Assembly: GCF_002994745.2 (NCBI RefSeq)
Contig: NC_037092.1
Coordinates: 6,810,501-6,874,500 of the forward strand
Source of the DNA: Rosa chinensis
Lineage: Eukaryota; Streptophyta; Magnoliopsida; Rosales; Rosaceae
Length of the DNA: 64,000 nt
Direction of reading: 5' to 3'
The notes under the pieces were generated by a model. That model was not told the origin of the DNA, did not search any database, and worked only from the letters and a program-made list of their open reading frames with translations. A program made the translations under genes and the position numbers. Positions 24,241 through 36,290 of the stretch are shown here, in pieces. Each line of letters begins with the position of its first letter. The first letter of the stretch is position 1.

Positions 24241-26101
24241 ATGACTGCCTGCTTCTTCCTAAATCTGCCACTTTCTTCTTCGTCTGCTTCCTTTACCTCT
24301 CAAACTAATAAGAATAACCCAGCAATTTCTTCACACACACTTCTCACTCTAATCCAAACACAATTCCCTCTTCGAACCGCTCGATTCTCACGCCAAGTCA
24401 GAGCCGCATCGACTGCCATGGAAGCCCAGAAAAGTGAGACCAGCGGCTCAGCTCAACCTATGAAGCTCTTGTTCGTGGAGATGGGTGTGGGCTACGACCA
24501 ACATGGGTGAGCTTCCTTTTTCCCAGTTGACTCTGTTCTCGGTTTGTTTCACACACTTGATGATTGCCCAGATGAGAATCTTTGTGTAGTTTTAAGTTTT
24601 GATCATAAAAAGATATGGACTTTATGCTAGAACATATTTGATGATTGCCCATTGGAGAGTTTTGTGTAGTTTTAAGTTTTGATGATCAAAGATTGGTACT
24701 TTGTGTTAAAGATGGTAGTTTTGTAATGCTGAGTTTGATGATTTGTGTGGTGAAACAGGCAAGATGTTACGTCCGCAGCAATGAGGGCTTGTAGAGATGC
24801 CATCACTTCCAATTCGATCCCTGCTTTTCGAAGAGGTAAAGATTGTTCCTTTATAGAAGTTTTTGATTGGAGAACTAAATATTTAGCATAGTGTTGAATT
24901 TTGTTTTGTGAATATATGTTATGTTTTGATAAAGGGTTCAGGGTAGTGAGGTTTTGACATGGGGTTAGTTGTTGGGCTTTGTGTATGGAAACCATTGTGT
25001 TGGATGGTTATCACATTTGGAAGATCATTTTGAATTTGTTTCGTTAGTCAATTAGTCCTAATTTCTGCAGGGTCAATACCTGGAGTTACATTTGAGGAGA
25101 TGAAACTACAGATCAAGCTGGGAGTGCCTCATATACTACAACAGTCGCTCGATGTCGAGAAGGTCAAATCAGTCTTTCCATAGTGAGTATTAGTCCATTA
25201 GCTGAAACATGTGCAACTTAATCATATTCTATACTATATTGTGCACTCTAGGTTGTTTTGACATCATTCTGGGTATCCAAACGATGCAATATCTATTGTT
25301 TTTGTGGAATCAGTGAATGTGATCTGTGTCTGTAGTGCTGCTGTGGAATCATAGTTTTAGAATTGTGCTGTTGCTTGTACTATTATTCCCTGTTTGATAT
25401 GAATTCTATTGAGAGCTGGAAATGGCATCTAGTACCTTTGTCTCATGGAGAAATATATTGAAATAATTTTCATCCTTTAACAGTGATTGAATCTCTTCAC
25501 TGCTGCCCAAAGGGGCAAGCTTCTACATATAACCCATAGTTTTCTTGCACAACACTTTGACTGTTGAGCTTTCTTGATAGAAGATTAAGGAATATGTTAA
25601 CAATTTGCTTATTCATTGTCAATGTGAATTTGGTCTGATACTCTAGTCAAAGTTATACCTTGTTTCTTAGAAAAACATAGATCGGTAGTAACTAGTAACA
25701 TATTAAGGACATCTCAACAGCTTCCTCTGGTAAGCAATGAGGTAGTGAACAGATCAACATGTAGATCCGGGTTTTGCCCACTGTTATAATGCAGTTTTCT
25801 GTTGTATGATGCAATGATGTTGCAACCACTCAAACCAGATGATCTTCGCTGTGATATTACTCCTTTCTCTGCAGTTTTTCTGTTTTATGTTGCAATGATG
25901 TTGAAACCACATTAGCTTCTCTGTGATATTACTCCTCTCTCTGTACTTCTTCTGACCAAACTTAATTGCAGTGGAAAGATTTTGAATGTTGAAGTTGTTG
26001 ATGGTGGACTGATATGCTCAAGTGGTGTGGTTGTAGAAGATATGGGAGATAAGAATGATGACTGTTATATAGTGAATGCAGCAGTTTATATTGGTTACTA
26101 G
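24241..26101 (+). CDS. Lin0512-family conserved protein, probably organelle-targeted
   Basis: Exons 24241-24506, 24759-24835, 25071-25182 and 25972-26101 join in phase to 194 residues. From residue about 75 on, the protein matches the bacterial Lin0512 family (TIGR02058), about 115 residues long: M-G-V-G-Y-D-Q-H-G-Q-D-V-T, then V-K-S-V-F-P-Y-G, V-V-D-G-G-L, and D-K-N-D-D-x-Y-I-V-N-A-A-V at the C-terminus. No biochemical function is known to me for this family. The N-terminal 60 residues are Ser/Thr/Leu-rich with scattered Arg and no acidic residues, like a plastid or mitochondrial presequence. An internal ATG at 24418 (residue 60) would give a cytosolic form, so two products are possible. Intron sizes are 252, 235 and 789 bp. 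Confidence 0.88.
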
Positions 26102-26741
26102 CTTGAGTAGCTTCACCCACCAGCTGATGATTAATTATCTTCAAGAGTGACAGGAATGGCTGCACTGTTCAACATATGTTTCAGAACTGTCTTCTGCATG
26201 TTGTTGTGGTTGGTACTTGGTAGTTTGATGATTATTGCAACAGGTTGTGCAAATGGTCTATTGAAACTTATCTGAGGATTTGTAGATACTATAATGAAGT
26301 AGTTCTGATGATCATTTTGTCTACATGTCAATTTGAAGGTACGCTAATGTGTAGTTTACTTGTTTGATAGCTGATGTGTTTTTGAGGTTGGCCTTTGTGG
26401 CTTTCTTTGTTTATTCAATAAATTGGAAATCCAAGATGTTGAGCACATTTCTGGTAATTTCCACATCTACATTTCTTTCATTACAGGGAAAATAAACATG
26501 AAAGTTCATACTAGCACTACCATGTTCTTGCTTTCTGTAATCCCAAACAGTGTCGCTTTCTGTCTTAACTCCAATGCTTTCTTCCTCTGGTTAAATATTC
26601 ATTCCATATACAATTGTCTTTGCCATCTTATTGTTTACCAATCAAAGTGAATCTGAAATCTGAACCCCTTTAATACACGAGCAATGTATATAAACAAAGG
26701 AAAACTAGGACTGGTTGCTATTGTTGCTCAGTGTTTGATTT
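26102..26741. other. 3' intergenic between convergent genes
   Basis: It holds the 3' untranslated regions of the Lin0512-family gene (+) and the TBL gene (-). An AATAAA-like signal (TTCAATAAATTGG, 26415-26427) could serve the plus-strand gene. Nothing else seen. Confidence 0.5.
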
Positions 26742-29700
26742 TCACATGATGAGTGATGCATATAAGAGTTGGTTCCATGTATCAGGCAACCCAGGCAGAC
26801 ACCAGTGGCTGCAATCGTTACCTGAATGGTCGCCGCTATATGTTGAGGGATGAGCATCCTTCCTTAACTGTGAGAGTGTCGTAATGTCGAGCAAATAAAC
26901 TGGATTCTTAATAGTACTCAACACTCTACTTACAACACCAGCTTCTGGAGGTGCCCCTGCTGGGTATGTCGATCCAGTTAGCGGCCCAAGTTCTCCCTGG
27001 CAATTCTTCTTCGGGGAGTTCCATTCCTGGCCCCTGGTTCAAACAAATAATTGTCATTTTTAGTTGGAATATGAGAAAGAGCTTGAATACAACGATTGCA
27101 ACTAAGATTCTTTCCACCACTTACTGGTAATGGGTCGGAGAAATCCCCTGAAAGAAAACTTTGGTCTTAGAAGGATCAACATTTGTGTCAACCCATTTTG
27201 CCCAAGTGGAAAGCCCCTTGAGGTATGCTGTCAAACGGTCCATATCTTTGTACAAGTTTGTCCCGTCCTGAAAATAATCAAATCTGCATAACAGATCCAT
27301 TACATGTATCCGTCAGAGAGATAAACACATGATTGTTTGCACTATAAAGTAATAATGTCAAAGAATTGTTTTGAAAGCGTACGGCCGATCTTTTCCCTTA
27401 TGGGTCCACCAATGCCATGAGTTGAAGACCAACATGTCCATGTCTTTCCAATACTTTCCGGCCTCGATGGAGTCCAGCTTCAACACACGGCCGACGTCTT
27501 CTCTAACTATATCTACAAGATACGGCGTGCGGAATAGATACAAGGTCACTCCATAATCCTGTAGAAAATCAGTACGAATTAAACATACATACATGTATTA
27601 TTCAAACAATTACGTACTTTATAAGATTAAAAGCTTAATACTATAAGAATGAAATATATGGCTGCTATTCAAGCAGAAGTGGACACTAGAAGCATTTAAT
27701 CTCATTATCAGGGGTACAACTTGTATCAACTATCGACTTTCACGTGAAGAATGATATGTAGCCAGCGGCTACTTTTCTCGAGGGTTATCACCAAAAGCAG
27801 GCACCAAGCAAGAACTGTTCCCTAGTATGGTCCAATTCATAAATCTATGCCCCGGCCAGAAAATAAAGTGTGTGTGGTTTAGGGTAGTTTAACAGGTTAT
27901 CCTCCCTTCTTAATTTCTTATCAATCTGAATGAATAGATCGATCCGGCAGCATAACGTTATTTGACTTATCCCCTCACTTTTAATATGAATAACTAAATC
28001 GGTTGATAACATAACATGTTAAATGAATCAAACAAGCGGACCACTAATAAAACTCATATAATGTTTAGGTAGAAACTGCCATTACGTTGTACCACATGCT
28101 TGTTTTCTAAGCTACAGCCTCCGAGTGATCACTTAAACAACCCTTTCAGGGGATAGATGATTGAAGAAGACCGGACGACGGCCCACATATGATTCCAGGT
28201 TGGCTTGGTTGCTCAACACAGCCTGTAAACGTTCATGTCTTTAAAAGATCTACGTGGAAGCGAATAATCTACGCCAACATCAAAAAATTTGTAGGCCTCT
28301 TATATTGAATTATCTGTTTGCCAAGTCAATCAAAGAGTTAAGTAAAAAAGAATTAGGCGTCGGTGTATTAATAGTAGACTAGTTTCCTACGGTAGTAAAC
28401 GAGCATCGTAGACTAGCTCGAGACTAGGTCGAGTCAATTAAAGACTAGGTAAGTGAAGTCCATCTTCCTCAAAATTTGGGTGGAACAAAAGGCGATCTTT
28501 TACCCTTTTATCTCTCCAAAAACACTCTTTTTTGATCTTCCACTCCATACTAGAAAAAATACATGTAAAAAAACAGTGGAAAGCAGCAAAGCATGGAGGT
28601 TAGACCAGGAAAAAAAATGAAAGAAAGCAAAGCATGGAGAAGTAGATAAAGTAATCTGGGGTTCACATCCAAAATCAATTGGCAATGGATGGAGTGGCCC
28701 AAATCCTTATAAACTCATAGGCAATGTCCCATTTTTCCCATGTGGGATGTATATATTCTCAACACGCCCTCGCACGTGTGGCGAATTTTCAAGCCATACA
28801 CGTGGACAACTTTGGGTGACGTGGAGCCCGTGTGGCCGTTAGACATGCACACTTGGGTAACCCGCTCTGATACCATGATAAAGTAATCTGGGGTTCACAT
28901 CCAAAACCAATTGGCAATGGATGGAGTGGCCCAAACCCTTATAAACTCATAGGCAAAGTCCCATTTTTCCCATGTGGGATGTATATATTCTCAACAAAGT
29001 ACTCGACCTTCTATAAAAAAACTGTAGTATAAACGAAAAACAGAGCAGCGGAACATGTTGGGAAAAGAGACAAAAGGAGATTAAAAAAAACATGTCGAGG
29101 TAAGAAAATAATTGCAAAGGGACAAATATGCAGTCATGCAGCAAAAGAATTTGACAGCAATGAGGTTCACGGTCTCAATAATAGTACCTGAAAGTTCACA
29201 GATGATATCGAGTCCTTCTTCACAAAAGTGTTCTTGGCATTTGGCACCGACGCATGTATCATACACGACAACGATTCCCACATGTTCAGACTCAGTGAGT
29301 CCCCCACGAACATTATCTTCTTCCCACTCCATCTCTTCAGAAAATCACTCCCATCAAACCTTCATACAATAACAACAAACAACCCATTAGTTAGTTCACA
29401 AAAGTACTCGAGAATCTAATTTAGCTGGGAGGCTTATCCGTCACGCCTGAAGTATTCTGATGAACTATAAGTATAGATATAGAGCCGAAACCCCGAGAAC
29501 TGGAAGCTTACCTTGGCAGGTTGCAAGAGTCGGGTTTCCATGCGTACTTGAGGAACTGCTTGTCCGGCCTTCCGTACTTTATGCAATCAAACTCGGCATC
29601 AATGAAGGGACAGCTCGAGGAATCGTATAGGGGATTCCAAGAAGGGTCGAACACCCAATTGCCTTGGAACAAATTGCAGCTGGTCACTTGCTTTCTTCCA

Positions 29701-29825
29701 CGTTTCAAAGGGCTGCCATGGTGCCCTACAGTGCTTCCATGGTGGCCAGCTGACACTGCTTCCTGTGAAAACAAGACCAGAGCTTGAAGAAATGTGAGGA
29801 ACAGAGCTTGGAGCCTAAAACCCAT
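26742..29825 (-). CDS. Trichome birefringence-like polysaccharide O-acetyltransferase (TBL38/39 type)
   Basis: Five exons on the minus strand, 29825-29512, 29359-29188, 27558-27383, 27283-27125 and 27033-26742, join in phase to 370 residues. Residues 1-26 are a signal peptide or anchor, as expected for Golgi or wall enzymes. The TBL domain (C-N-L-F-x-G-N-W-V-F-D) starts near residue 50. The esterase motif [11 protein letters not shown] has Gly124-Asp125-Ser126. The C-terminal [15 protein letters not shown] carries Asp347 and His350 of the DxxH motif. TBL proteins acetylate cell-wall polysaccharides; which polymer cannot be told here. The exon 4 acceptor must be the AG before 27283, since using the next AG (before GACGGG) would shift the frame. 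Intron 2 is 1.6 kb and contains a TRIM. A TATA box lies at 29881-29887. Confidence 0.93.
28646..28996 (-). mobile_element. TRIM (miniature LTR retrotransposon) in TBL intron 2
   Basis: Two direct repeats of about 120 bp (28646-28764 and 28876-28996) enclose only 111 bp. Read on the minus strand, each starts TGTTGAGAATATATAC and the first ends TTTATCA. TGGTATCAGAGC, the primer-binding site for initiator tRNA-Met, follows at once (28875-28864), with a purine-rich GAGGGCG before the second repeat. The flanks show AAGTA at 28641-28645 and 28997-29001. There is no coding capacity, as expected for a TRIM. It has the same orientation as the host gene. Confidence 0.9.
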
Positions 29826-29880
29826 TTTGGATTTTGGTTCCTGAATAGCTTTTTGTGAGTGTGAGGGAAACGAATGTTGT

Positions 29881-29887
29881 TTTTATA
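29881..29887 (-). promoter_or_regulatory. Probable TATA box of the TBL gene
   Basis: TATAAAA on the minus strand lies 56 bp before the ATG, implying a leader of about 25-30 nt. Confidence 0.5.
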
Positions 29888-30181
29888 GTAAAAGGAGAGA
29901 GAGAGGGGTTTGGCTTCGGCGGTTCACATGGCTTGTGAATGAGGAAGAGGACAGTGATATGTATATATTTGATTAGTATTTCTGTGAAATGAGTTGGGAA
30001 AAGTTGGAAGGAATCAGAAATAACAGGATTAAGAACTCAGGGGGGTTGAAACTTAGAATATGTTTAATGATTAATGGGGCAAATTTTTCTGTTACGTTTT
30101 TTTTTTGAGAAGAAATTACGTTTTTTTTAATTGGTCTGCATGTCACGGGCATATATATATGAGCCAGTGTTGACTGAAGTG

Positions 30182-30721
30182 TAGGGATGGCAATGGGGCG
30201 GGTTGGGAATGGGGATCACAATACCATCCCCATCCCCGGAGTCATTCTCTATCCCCATCCCCGCCCCAATCCCCAATAAAAATATATTGGGGATTCCCCG
30301 TCCCCATCCCCACTGGGGACGAAGCCTCCAAACCCGCCACAAATCCTCAATAAAAATTTAATAAATAAAACATTTTTTTCTCATATTGCATTTTTTTAAA
30401 TCAAAATCTACAACAAATAAATTTAAAACATGATTAAATTCATAAATCATAATTTAGTGAGTACAAAAGTCAAAACACCGTTAAAGTAAAGTAGTAAATG
30501 TATATATTTATTATTTATACTATAAAAAATAAATTAAAATATAATATATTGGGGCGGGTTTGGGGATGGGGATCACAATACCATCCATGCCCCATCCCTA
30601 ATCTTAGATAGCGGGGATTGGGGATCCCCATCCCCATTCCCCATTTGTCCCCAAATTCTCCCCCCATTAGGGGCGGGTATCCAATGGAGCTCCGCCCCGC
30701 TGGGGATTTTTGCCATCCCTA
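30182..30721. mobile_element. Non-autonomous hAT element
   Basis: The ends TAGGGATGGCAATGGGGCGGG and, reverse-complemented, TAGGGATGGCAAAAATCCCC are flanked by the exact 8-bp duplication CTGAAGTG (30174-30181, 30722-30729). Subterminal GGGGATGGGGAT modules occur in both orientations. The centre is AT-rich, with no transposase. It sits about 350 bp upstream of the TBL start. Confidence 0.9.
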
Positions 30722-32089
30722 CTGAAGTGTTTTCTAGTGGGTACACAACTACAGTACTATACAGCTCTCATATTGCAATTTCCCATCACATGGTTAAATA
30801 ATGTGTTTGCTTCAGTTTCATATAAAAATTAAATTAATTATCAATTTAGAGGGGGAACCATATCTATATTTCCAATGCATAAAACAGAGGGTTAGGGATA
30901 CCCGTTGACGTGACTGCTGTTTTGGTTTCAATGTCTCCCTAATTTTTTGCTCGCAACAATCAAACTTTTATTCTTTACATATTAGCACACGGAAAATGAT
31001 TTGTGGCCTCAATGAGGCCTAAGATTTGTGACCTCAATCCTAGGTGTCATGCCATGTTACCTACACACATCACCTATTTGTCAAATCATGCCATGTAATT
31101 ATTGAGTAAAAAGACTATCTTATGCTTCCAAAATCTAATGGCTCTAAATTATTTTGGTTTTCATTTAAAAATAAAATATATTATTTGGTTTTTTTTTTCT
31201 TTTTCTTTTTCTTTTTTTTCGTTATATATATATATATATATGTTTGTGAATATATATATATATATATAATTCGTACAGAAATTTATATATGTATATTCGA
31301 TGTAGAATTAATATGGTATAAATATATATATATATATTAATTTCATAATTTCAACCCACAAAATTAATAAAAAAATTGATTAAAAAAAAAGTCAAATTTA
31401 AAATTGATTCCACAAAAATGGAAAGAAAATATATTAATATCTTAATTATAACCCATCAAATTTGGTAAATTGAAGTAATATTCAACTCTTTTAATAAATG
31501 AATTTAATAAAATTAATGGAAGATTAGTTTACCTTGCACTAATAAGTTAATTAGAAAAGTCAAAAATTAAATTGGATCCACAAAAATGGAAAGAAAATGT
31601 ATTGAAATCGTAATTAAAACCTAAGAAATCTGGTAATTGAAGAGGTAAGAAAATATCATTAATAAATTGAATTGATAAAATTCTAGATTCCATCATTTCA
31701 AAATTTCTCGATAATTTAATATTGTCGCATCCAAACGCAACATTAGGAAGTGTTCCTTAAAGGTCAAGTGAGACTTCATTAATACAACTATTCGTTTATT
31801 TTTACATGAAAAAACAATCATAATGTTATTAATACTATGTAGAAATTCAATGAACAATAGGTGTATAACATAGCAATAATCAAAGAAAAAGTGCAATTAA
31901 GGAAGGTGTAAAATGGAGAGGATTGTATGCACCGACAGTAGTGCACTGTCGGTATTTTAATCTCTAAAAAAATAACAACCACTCATCTAATCCACTCCTT
32001 TATATATTTTAATATATAAAAAATTACATCCATTCATATTGCAAGTACTCAAGCACTAACGGTGTATGGAATTCACTCCCGGTGTAAAA

Positions 32090-33310
32090 TAGAAGTCATC
32101 GTCCACATTAACATTAAAGTCAGCTAACATGTCTTACACGAACAAATAAGTAATAAGTAGCTAATAATGAGCCAGTAAAGTTTACTGGAGACTTTTCCCT
32201 AATGGCATATTTACACTGAAATAGAAATCATCATCCACACTGAAATTTAAAGTCAACTAACATGTCTTACAATAACAAATAAGTACTAAGTATCCAATGA
32301 CGAGCCAGTAGAGTTCACTGGAGACCTTTACCTAATGGCATATTCACACTTAAATAGAAACCATCATCTACTGAAACTGAAAGAGCTAACATGTCTTGCA
32401 CGAACAAGTAAGTATTAAGTAGCCAATGATGAGCTGGTCAAGTTTACTGAGGATCTTTTTCCAATGGCATAATTACACTAAAATAGAAGTCATCATCCAC
32501 ATTGCCTTACAGTAACAAATAAGTACTAAGTAGCCAATAATGAGCTAGTAAAGTTCACTGAGGACCTTTTCCTAATGACATAATTACACTAAAATAGAAG
32601 TCATCATCCATACTGAAATTTAAAGTTAGCTAGCATGTCTTACACGAAAAATAAGTACTAAGTAGCTAATAATGAGCCAGTAAAGTTTACTGGAGACCTT
32701 TCCCGAATGGCATATTCACAATAAAATAGAAGCCATCATCCATTGAAACTTAAAATAAGCTAGTGTATCTTGCACGAACAAGTAAGTACTAAGAGCAACT
32801 CCAACAGCTTCCCTATAATTTTTGTATTATAGAGAAGCAAAAGTCAAACCTTTAGCCTATTTTTCTTCTCCAACTCCAACAGATTCCCTAGTTTACAGTA
32901 ATCTATAAAATCTCCATATTCTTCTTTAAAATTTTGGAGTTTGCTGTAAATATAGGGAATTTGGTTTTCTCCCTCCTCAATTTCCCTAAAATAGAGATAG
33001 TTATAGGGAATCTGTTGGAGCAAAAGAGGCTCATTTTTCCTTAAAGTAGAGAAAAATCAAAATATAAGGAATCTGTTGGAGTTGCTCTGAGTAGCCAATA
33101 GTAAAGTTCAACGGGGAATCTTTCCCTAATAATATATTCACACTAAAATTGAAGCCATATATCATTCACATTGAAATTGAAAGTCAGCTAAGTACTAACA
33201 TGTCTTATACGAACAAAAAAGTACTAAGTAGCTAATAATGAACAAGTAGAGTTCACTGGGAACTTTTTTCTAATGACATATTTACACTAAAATAGAAGCT
33301 ATCATTCACA
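32090..33310 (+). repeat. Tandem array of about 123-bp units
   Basis: About seven diverged units share AAGTACTAAGTAGCCAATAA, then GAGCCAGTAAAGTTCACTGG, CCTAATGGCATATTCACACT and CTAACATGTCTTACACGAAC. Unit starts lie near 32148, 32279, 32403, 32516, 32650, 32783 and 33221. The unit beginning near 32783 is split by a 295-bp MITE. Non-coding, inside the foldback element. Confidence 0.85.
32793..33087. mobile_element. Tourist-like MITE in the tandem array
   Basis: The TIRs GAGCAACTCCAACAG are perfect at both ends, apart from one base deeper in (CTTCCC versus ATTCC). The flanking 3-bp sites are TAA (32790-32792) and TGA (33088-33090). Removing the element plus one site restores the repeat unit sequence AGTACTAAGTAGCC, as in neighbouring units, which confirms the insertion boundaries. 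Confidence 0.88.
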
Positions 33311-34307
33311 TTTAAAAATCATTATTGTCTATTGAAAAATTTGGGATCAACAAAACAAGTATACTTTCAAACATTAATTTCCTCATGTGCAACATATTGT
33401 ATTCCATATTAAGCAATTTCTTTTCAGATATCAACTTCCCAATCAATTTAGATATCTAGGTTTTCAATCACCATATTTTATGAGTTAAAATTACGAGTTA
33501 AATACATTTTCTTTCCATTTTTGTGAATCGAATTTAATTTTTGACTTTTCAAATTAACTTGTTAATGTAACGTAACTAATCTTCCATTAAATTTATTTAT
33601 TAAAAGATTTAAATATTACTTCAATTTACCAGATTTCATGGATTATAATTACGATATTAATATATATATATACACACCACATTAATTTTCCATTGAAAAT
33701 ATATAAATTTTTTGGACGAATTATATATATATATATATATATATATACACCCATACTTTTTTTTTGAATATGTATAATGAAAAAAAATCCAAAATAATGA
33801 AAAAGAAAGAAAGGAAAAAAAAACCAAACAATATTTTTTTTAGAAGAAAGTCAAAATAATTTAGAGCCGTTATATATTCAACAACATATATATATATATA
33901 TATATTTTATGAATTATAGATAAATATATATATATATATATATTCACAAAAATATATAAATATAAATTTTTTTTAGACGAATTATATATATATAATAAAA
34001 AAAAAGAAAAAGAAAAAGAATAAAATAATGTAGCTTTTCTAGAAGAAAGCTAAAATAATTTAGAGCCATTAGATTTTGAAATGATAAGATAGTCTTTTTA
34101 TTTAAGAATGACATGACATGATTTGACAAATTAGTGAGGTGTATAGGTGACATGGCTTGACACCTACGATTGAGGCCACAAATCTTAGGCCTCATTGAGG
34201 CCCTATATCATTGCCCTTAGCACACAGAACACAAGAAATCCTTGTAAACGTTGTTGTAGCCTAATGATCGATCGGATTTATATGACGGCATTTCGTGTCA
34301 TGAAGTT

Positions 34308-35441
34308 TTTTTTTGAGTAAAATGAGGTCAGTCATTTATTGAAATTGAAAGATTACAACAAAATGATGTCAAACATCAAGAAAGAAATAAACAATACGAA
34401 ATGAAAAAGATGCGAAAATTGCATCGGAAATACACGAATTAAAAATGCAAGAGCAACAATGTCGAAAAACATAACTGATTTTACACTACGGATTGCAGCC
34501 GTGTAGTGAATTAAGCAGTCGGTGGTTTGACAACCCATGCAACTCCAACGCACAAATTGACAAAAACCAATCTGGCACTGGAATGAGGGCACTCCCCCAC
34601 CTAAAGATTGAAGCCGGCCAAAGGTGTTAGAACATGGCCATGTTGGCAGTCGATCTTTCATGACCATGTACCATAAACTTGGGTCTTGAATCCAATACCA
34701 ATAATGCCCAGGAGTCCCAAGCCATTCTAGCATTTTACACACAGCACAACAAAGATAGCGTGTCGCAGTCCAAATCCAAAACTCACTCGGATCCCAGATC
34801 CGGATCCAGATGCACAGTTGGCTCCAGGTTAGAAGCAATAGACTCCCATTCCATTCCCACCGACATAACCACCGCTGACTCAATCCCACACCGACCGCCC
34901 CCAAGCGAAGTAGAGACCCAGATGAAGAGCGAACCACCAAACCTACAAGATCAAAATCCAAACCAATAGAACTAGCCAAATCTCGATCAGTCCCTGTCAA
35001 CCCCCGGTTCCGCAAGGCGGCGATGCCTCCACCTGGATAAACCAAATCACCTCATTTTGCCACCTCTGTCAGCCAGCCACGGTGAACAACAGCCAAAACA
35101 CCACCATGTACTGTCCCACGCGGCCCTCACAATATCCTCCTTCACCGGATCTATGTCAGCAGCCATCTGCACCAACAATCCACCACATCTCCATTGCCCA
35201 GACTTCGGAAACCCCAAGAGACAACCACCCCCTCCAACTTCCTCTGCCTGAGCAATCAAAACAAACACCTCACCATCGCCACTGTGGAGAGCGACGAGAG
35301 TAAAGAGAAATAGGCCGAAACCCATGATAGACTCCATGAATATGGAGTAGGTGCAGGAACGGCAAACCAGAAGGAACGCCGAAAATCCAAATCCTAGCAT
35401 ATTGATATAATTAATCTAAGTTGATCTTTAAAATCCCTCAT
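34308..35441 (-). mobile_element. Poly(A) retroelement of about 1.1 kb (LINE-like tail)
   Basis: Read on the minus strand, this unit has a GC-rich head, then a tail ending CTTTCAATTTCAATAAATGA and a poly(A) run (T run at 34306-34314). Minus-strand ORFs of 117 and 230 codons are present but have no domain I recognise; both are Trp/Gly-rich. TGTCATGA flanks it on both sides (34297-34304, 35443-35450), a possible short target duplication. It resembles the units at 36308-37460 and 57560-58631. Confidence 0.6.
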
Positions 35442-36290
35442 ATGTCATGACGTTGGTCTACCGATCATTATATGTAAGATTTGAAATTAATGTATTAATG
35501 TTAATGAACTATCGAACTCATATCAAGCTGCATTAAGGAATGAGAGAATCAAATTTGAAAACAACAAAATGAAGGAAAGTAAACCAACATTAATTCAATG
35601 TAATACATGCACCGCATGCAATTAGCCTATTTGTCACCATACACATAGAACACTTAATCTAATATAATGCAAGTTTTATCATAGGAATGATAGGGAGCCT
35701 CAAATCCTAGTTATCATGTCATGTAAGTATACAAACTTTATTTTCAATTCCACATAATATATATTACCACATCATACTATTGCTACACCAACTTTACCAT
35801 TTTTTTTATTTCTTTTTGAATGTTGGGGCGTGAATCAATGACATAAACGAATTTAATTATCTGACAAAAAAATATCAGCTATTAATTATGTATTAGTTTT
35901 CATATGTCTACAAATTATTTGACCAATATTTTTCTTCATTTAATTAAATTCCTTTCCATCATTTTTCTTTCCAAATAGTATTAATATATTGCATTAGGTG
36001 TCAAGAAATAGTCATTAACTTTTCTTTCCAAATATTGATTAATTTCATCCAAAAACATAGCATTAATAAGAGGTAAGAAAATTTTCATGTTAGTAGCAGC
36101 CATTAATTATTATCTACAATCTAAATACAAGGAAAAAAAAAATAATAATAAACTCAAATCTAACGTTTAAACCTTAGCCACAGAAAGAAAAAAAATGAAC
36201 AAAAGAAATATATTATTACACTCATGCATAATACATATACATGAATTCGAACTTTGTTGGGTTCTTGCAAATTTTGAAAATATAATGCTA
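35442..36290. other. AT-rich region, part of a diverged foldback element
   Basis: No gene. From about 35684 onward it resembles the left arm of the 3.2 kb foldback element (see the next entry). Confidence 0.5.

Larger units (their letters stand above)
30991..34216. mobile_element. Foldback Mutator-like element, 3.2 kb
   Basis: It is flanked by the 9-bp duplication TTAGCACAC (30982-30990, 34217-34225). The left end GGAAAATGATTTGTGGCCTC and the right end, reverse-complemented GGGCAATGATATAGGGCCTC, start inverted arms. The arms can be followed for about 650-700 bp (30991-31640 against 33480-34216), including CCTAGGTGTCATGCCATG and the TAGAGCCATTAGATTTT block. Between the arms lies an array of roughly 123-bp tandem repeats, and within that a Harbinger MITE. 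No transposase. Several (AT)n microsatellites sit in the arms. Confidence 0.85.

Noticed and set aside
27259..27272. Exon 4 of the TBL gene starting at GACGGG
   Set aside because: That acceptor breaks the frame after the previous exon; the AG before 27283 keeps the phase and restores the F-D-Y-F-Q residues expected there.
34353..35045. 230-codon minus-strand ORF as a gene
   Set aside because: It falls inside a poly(A) retroelement unit and has no recognisable domain.
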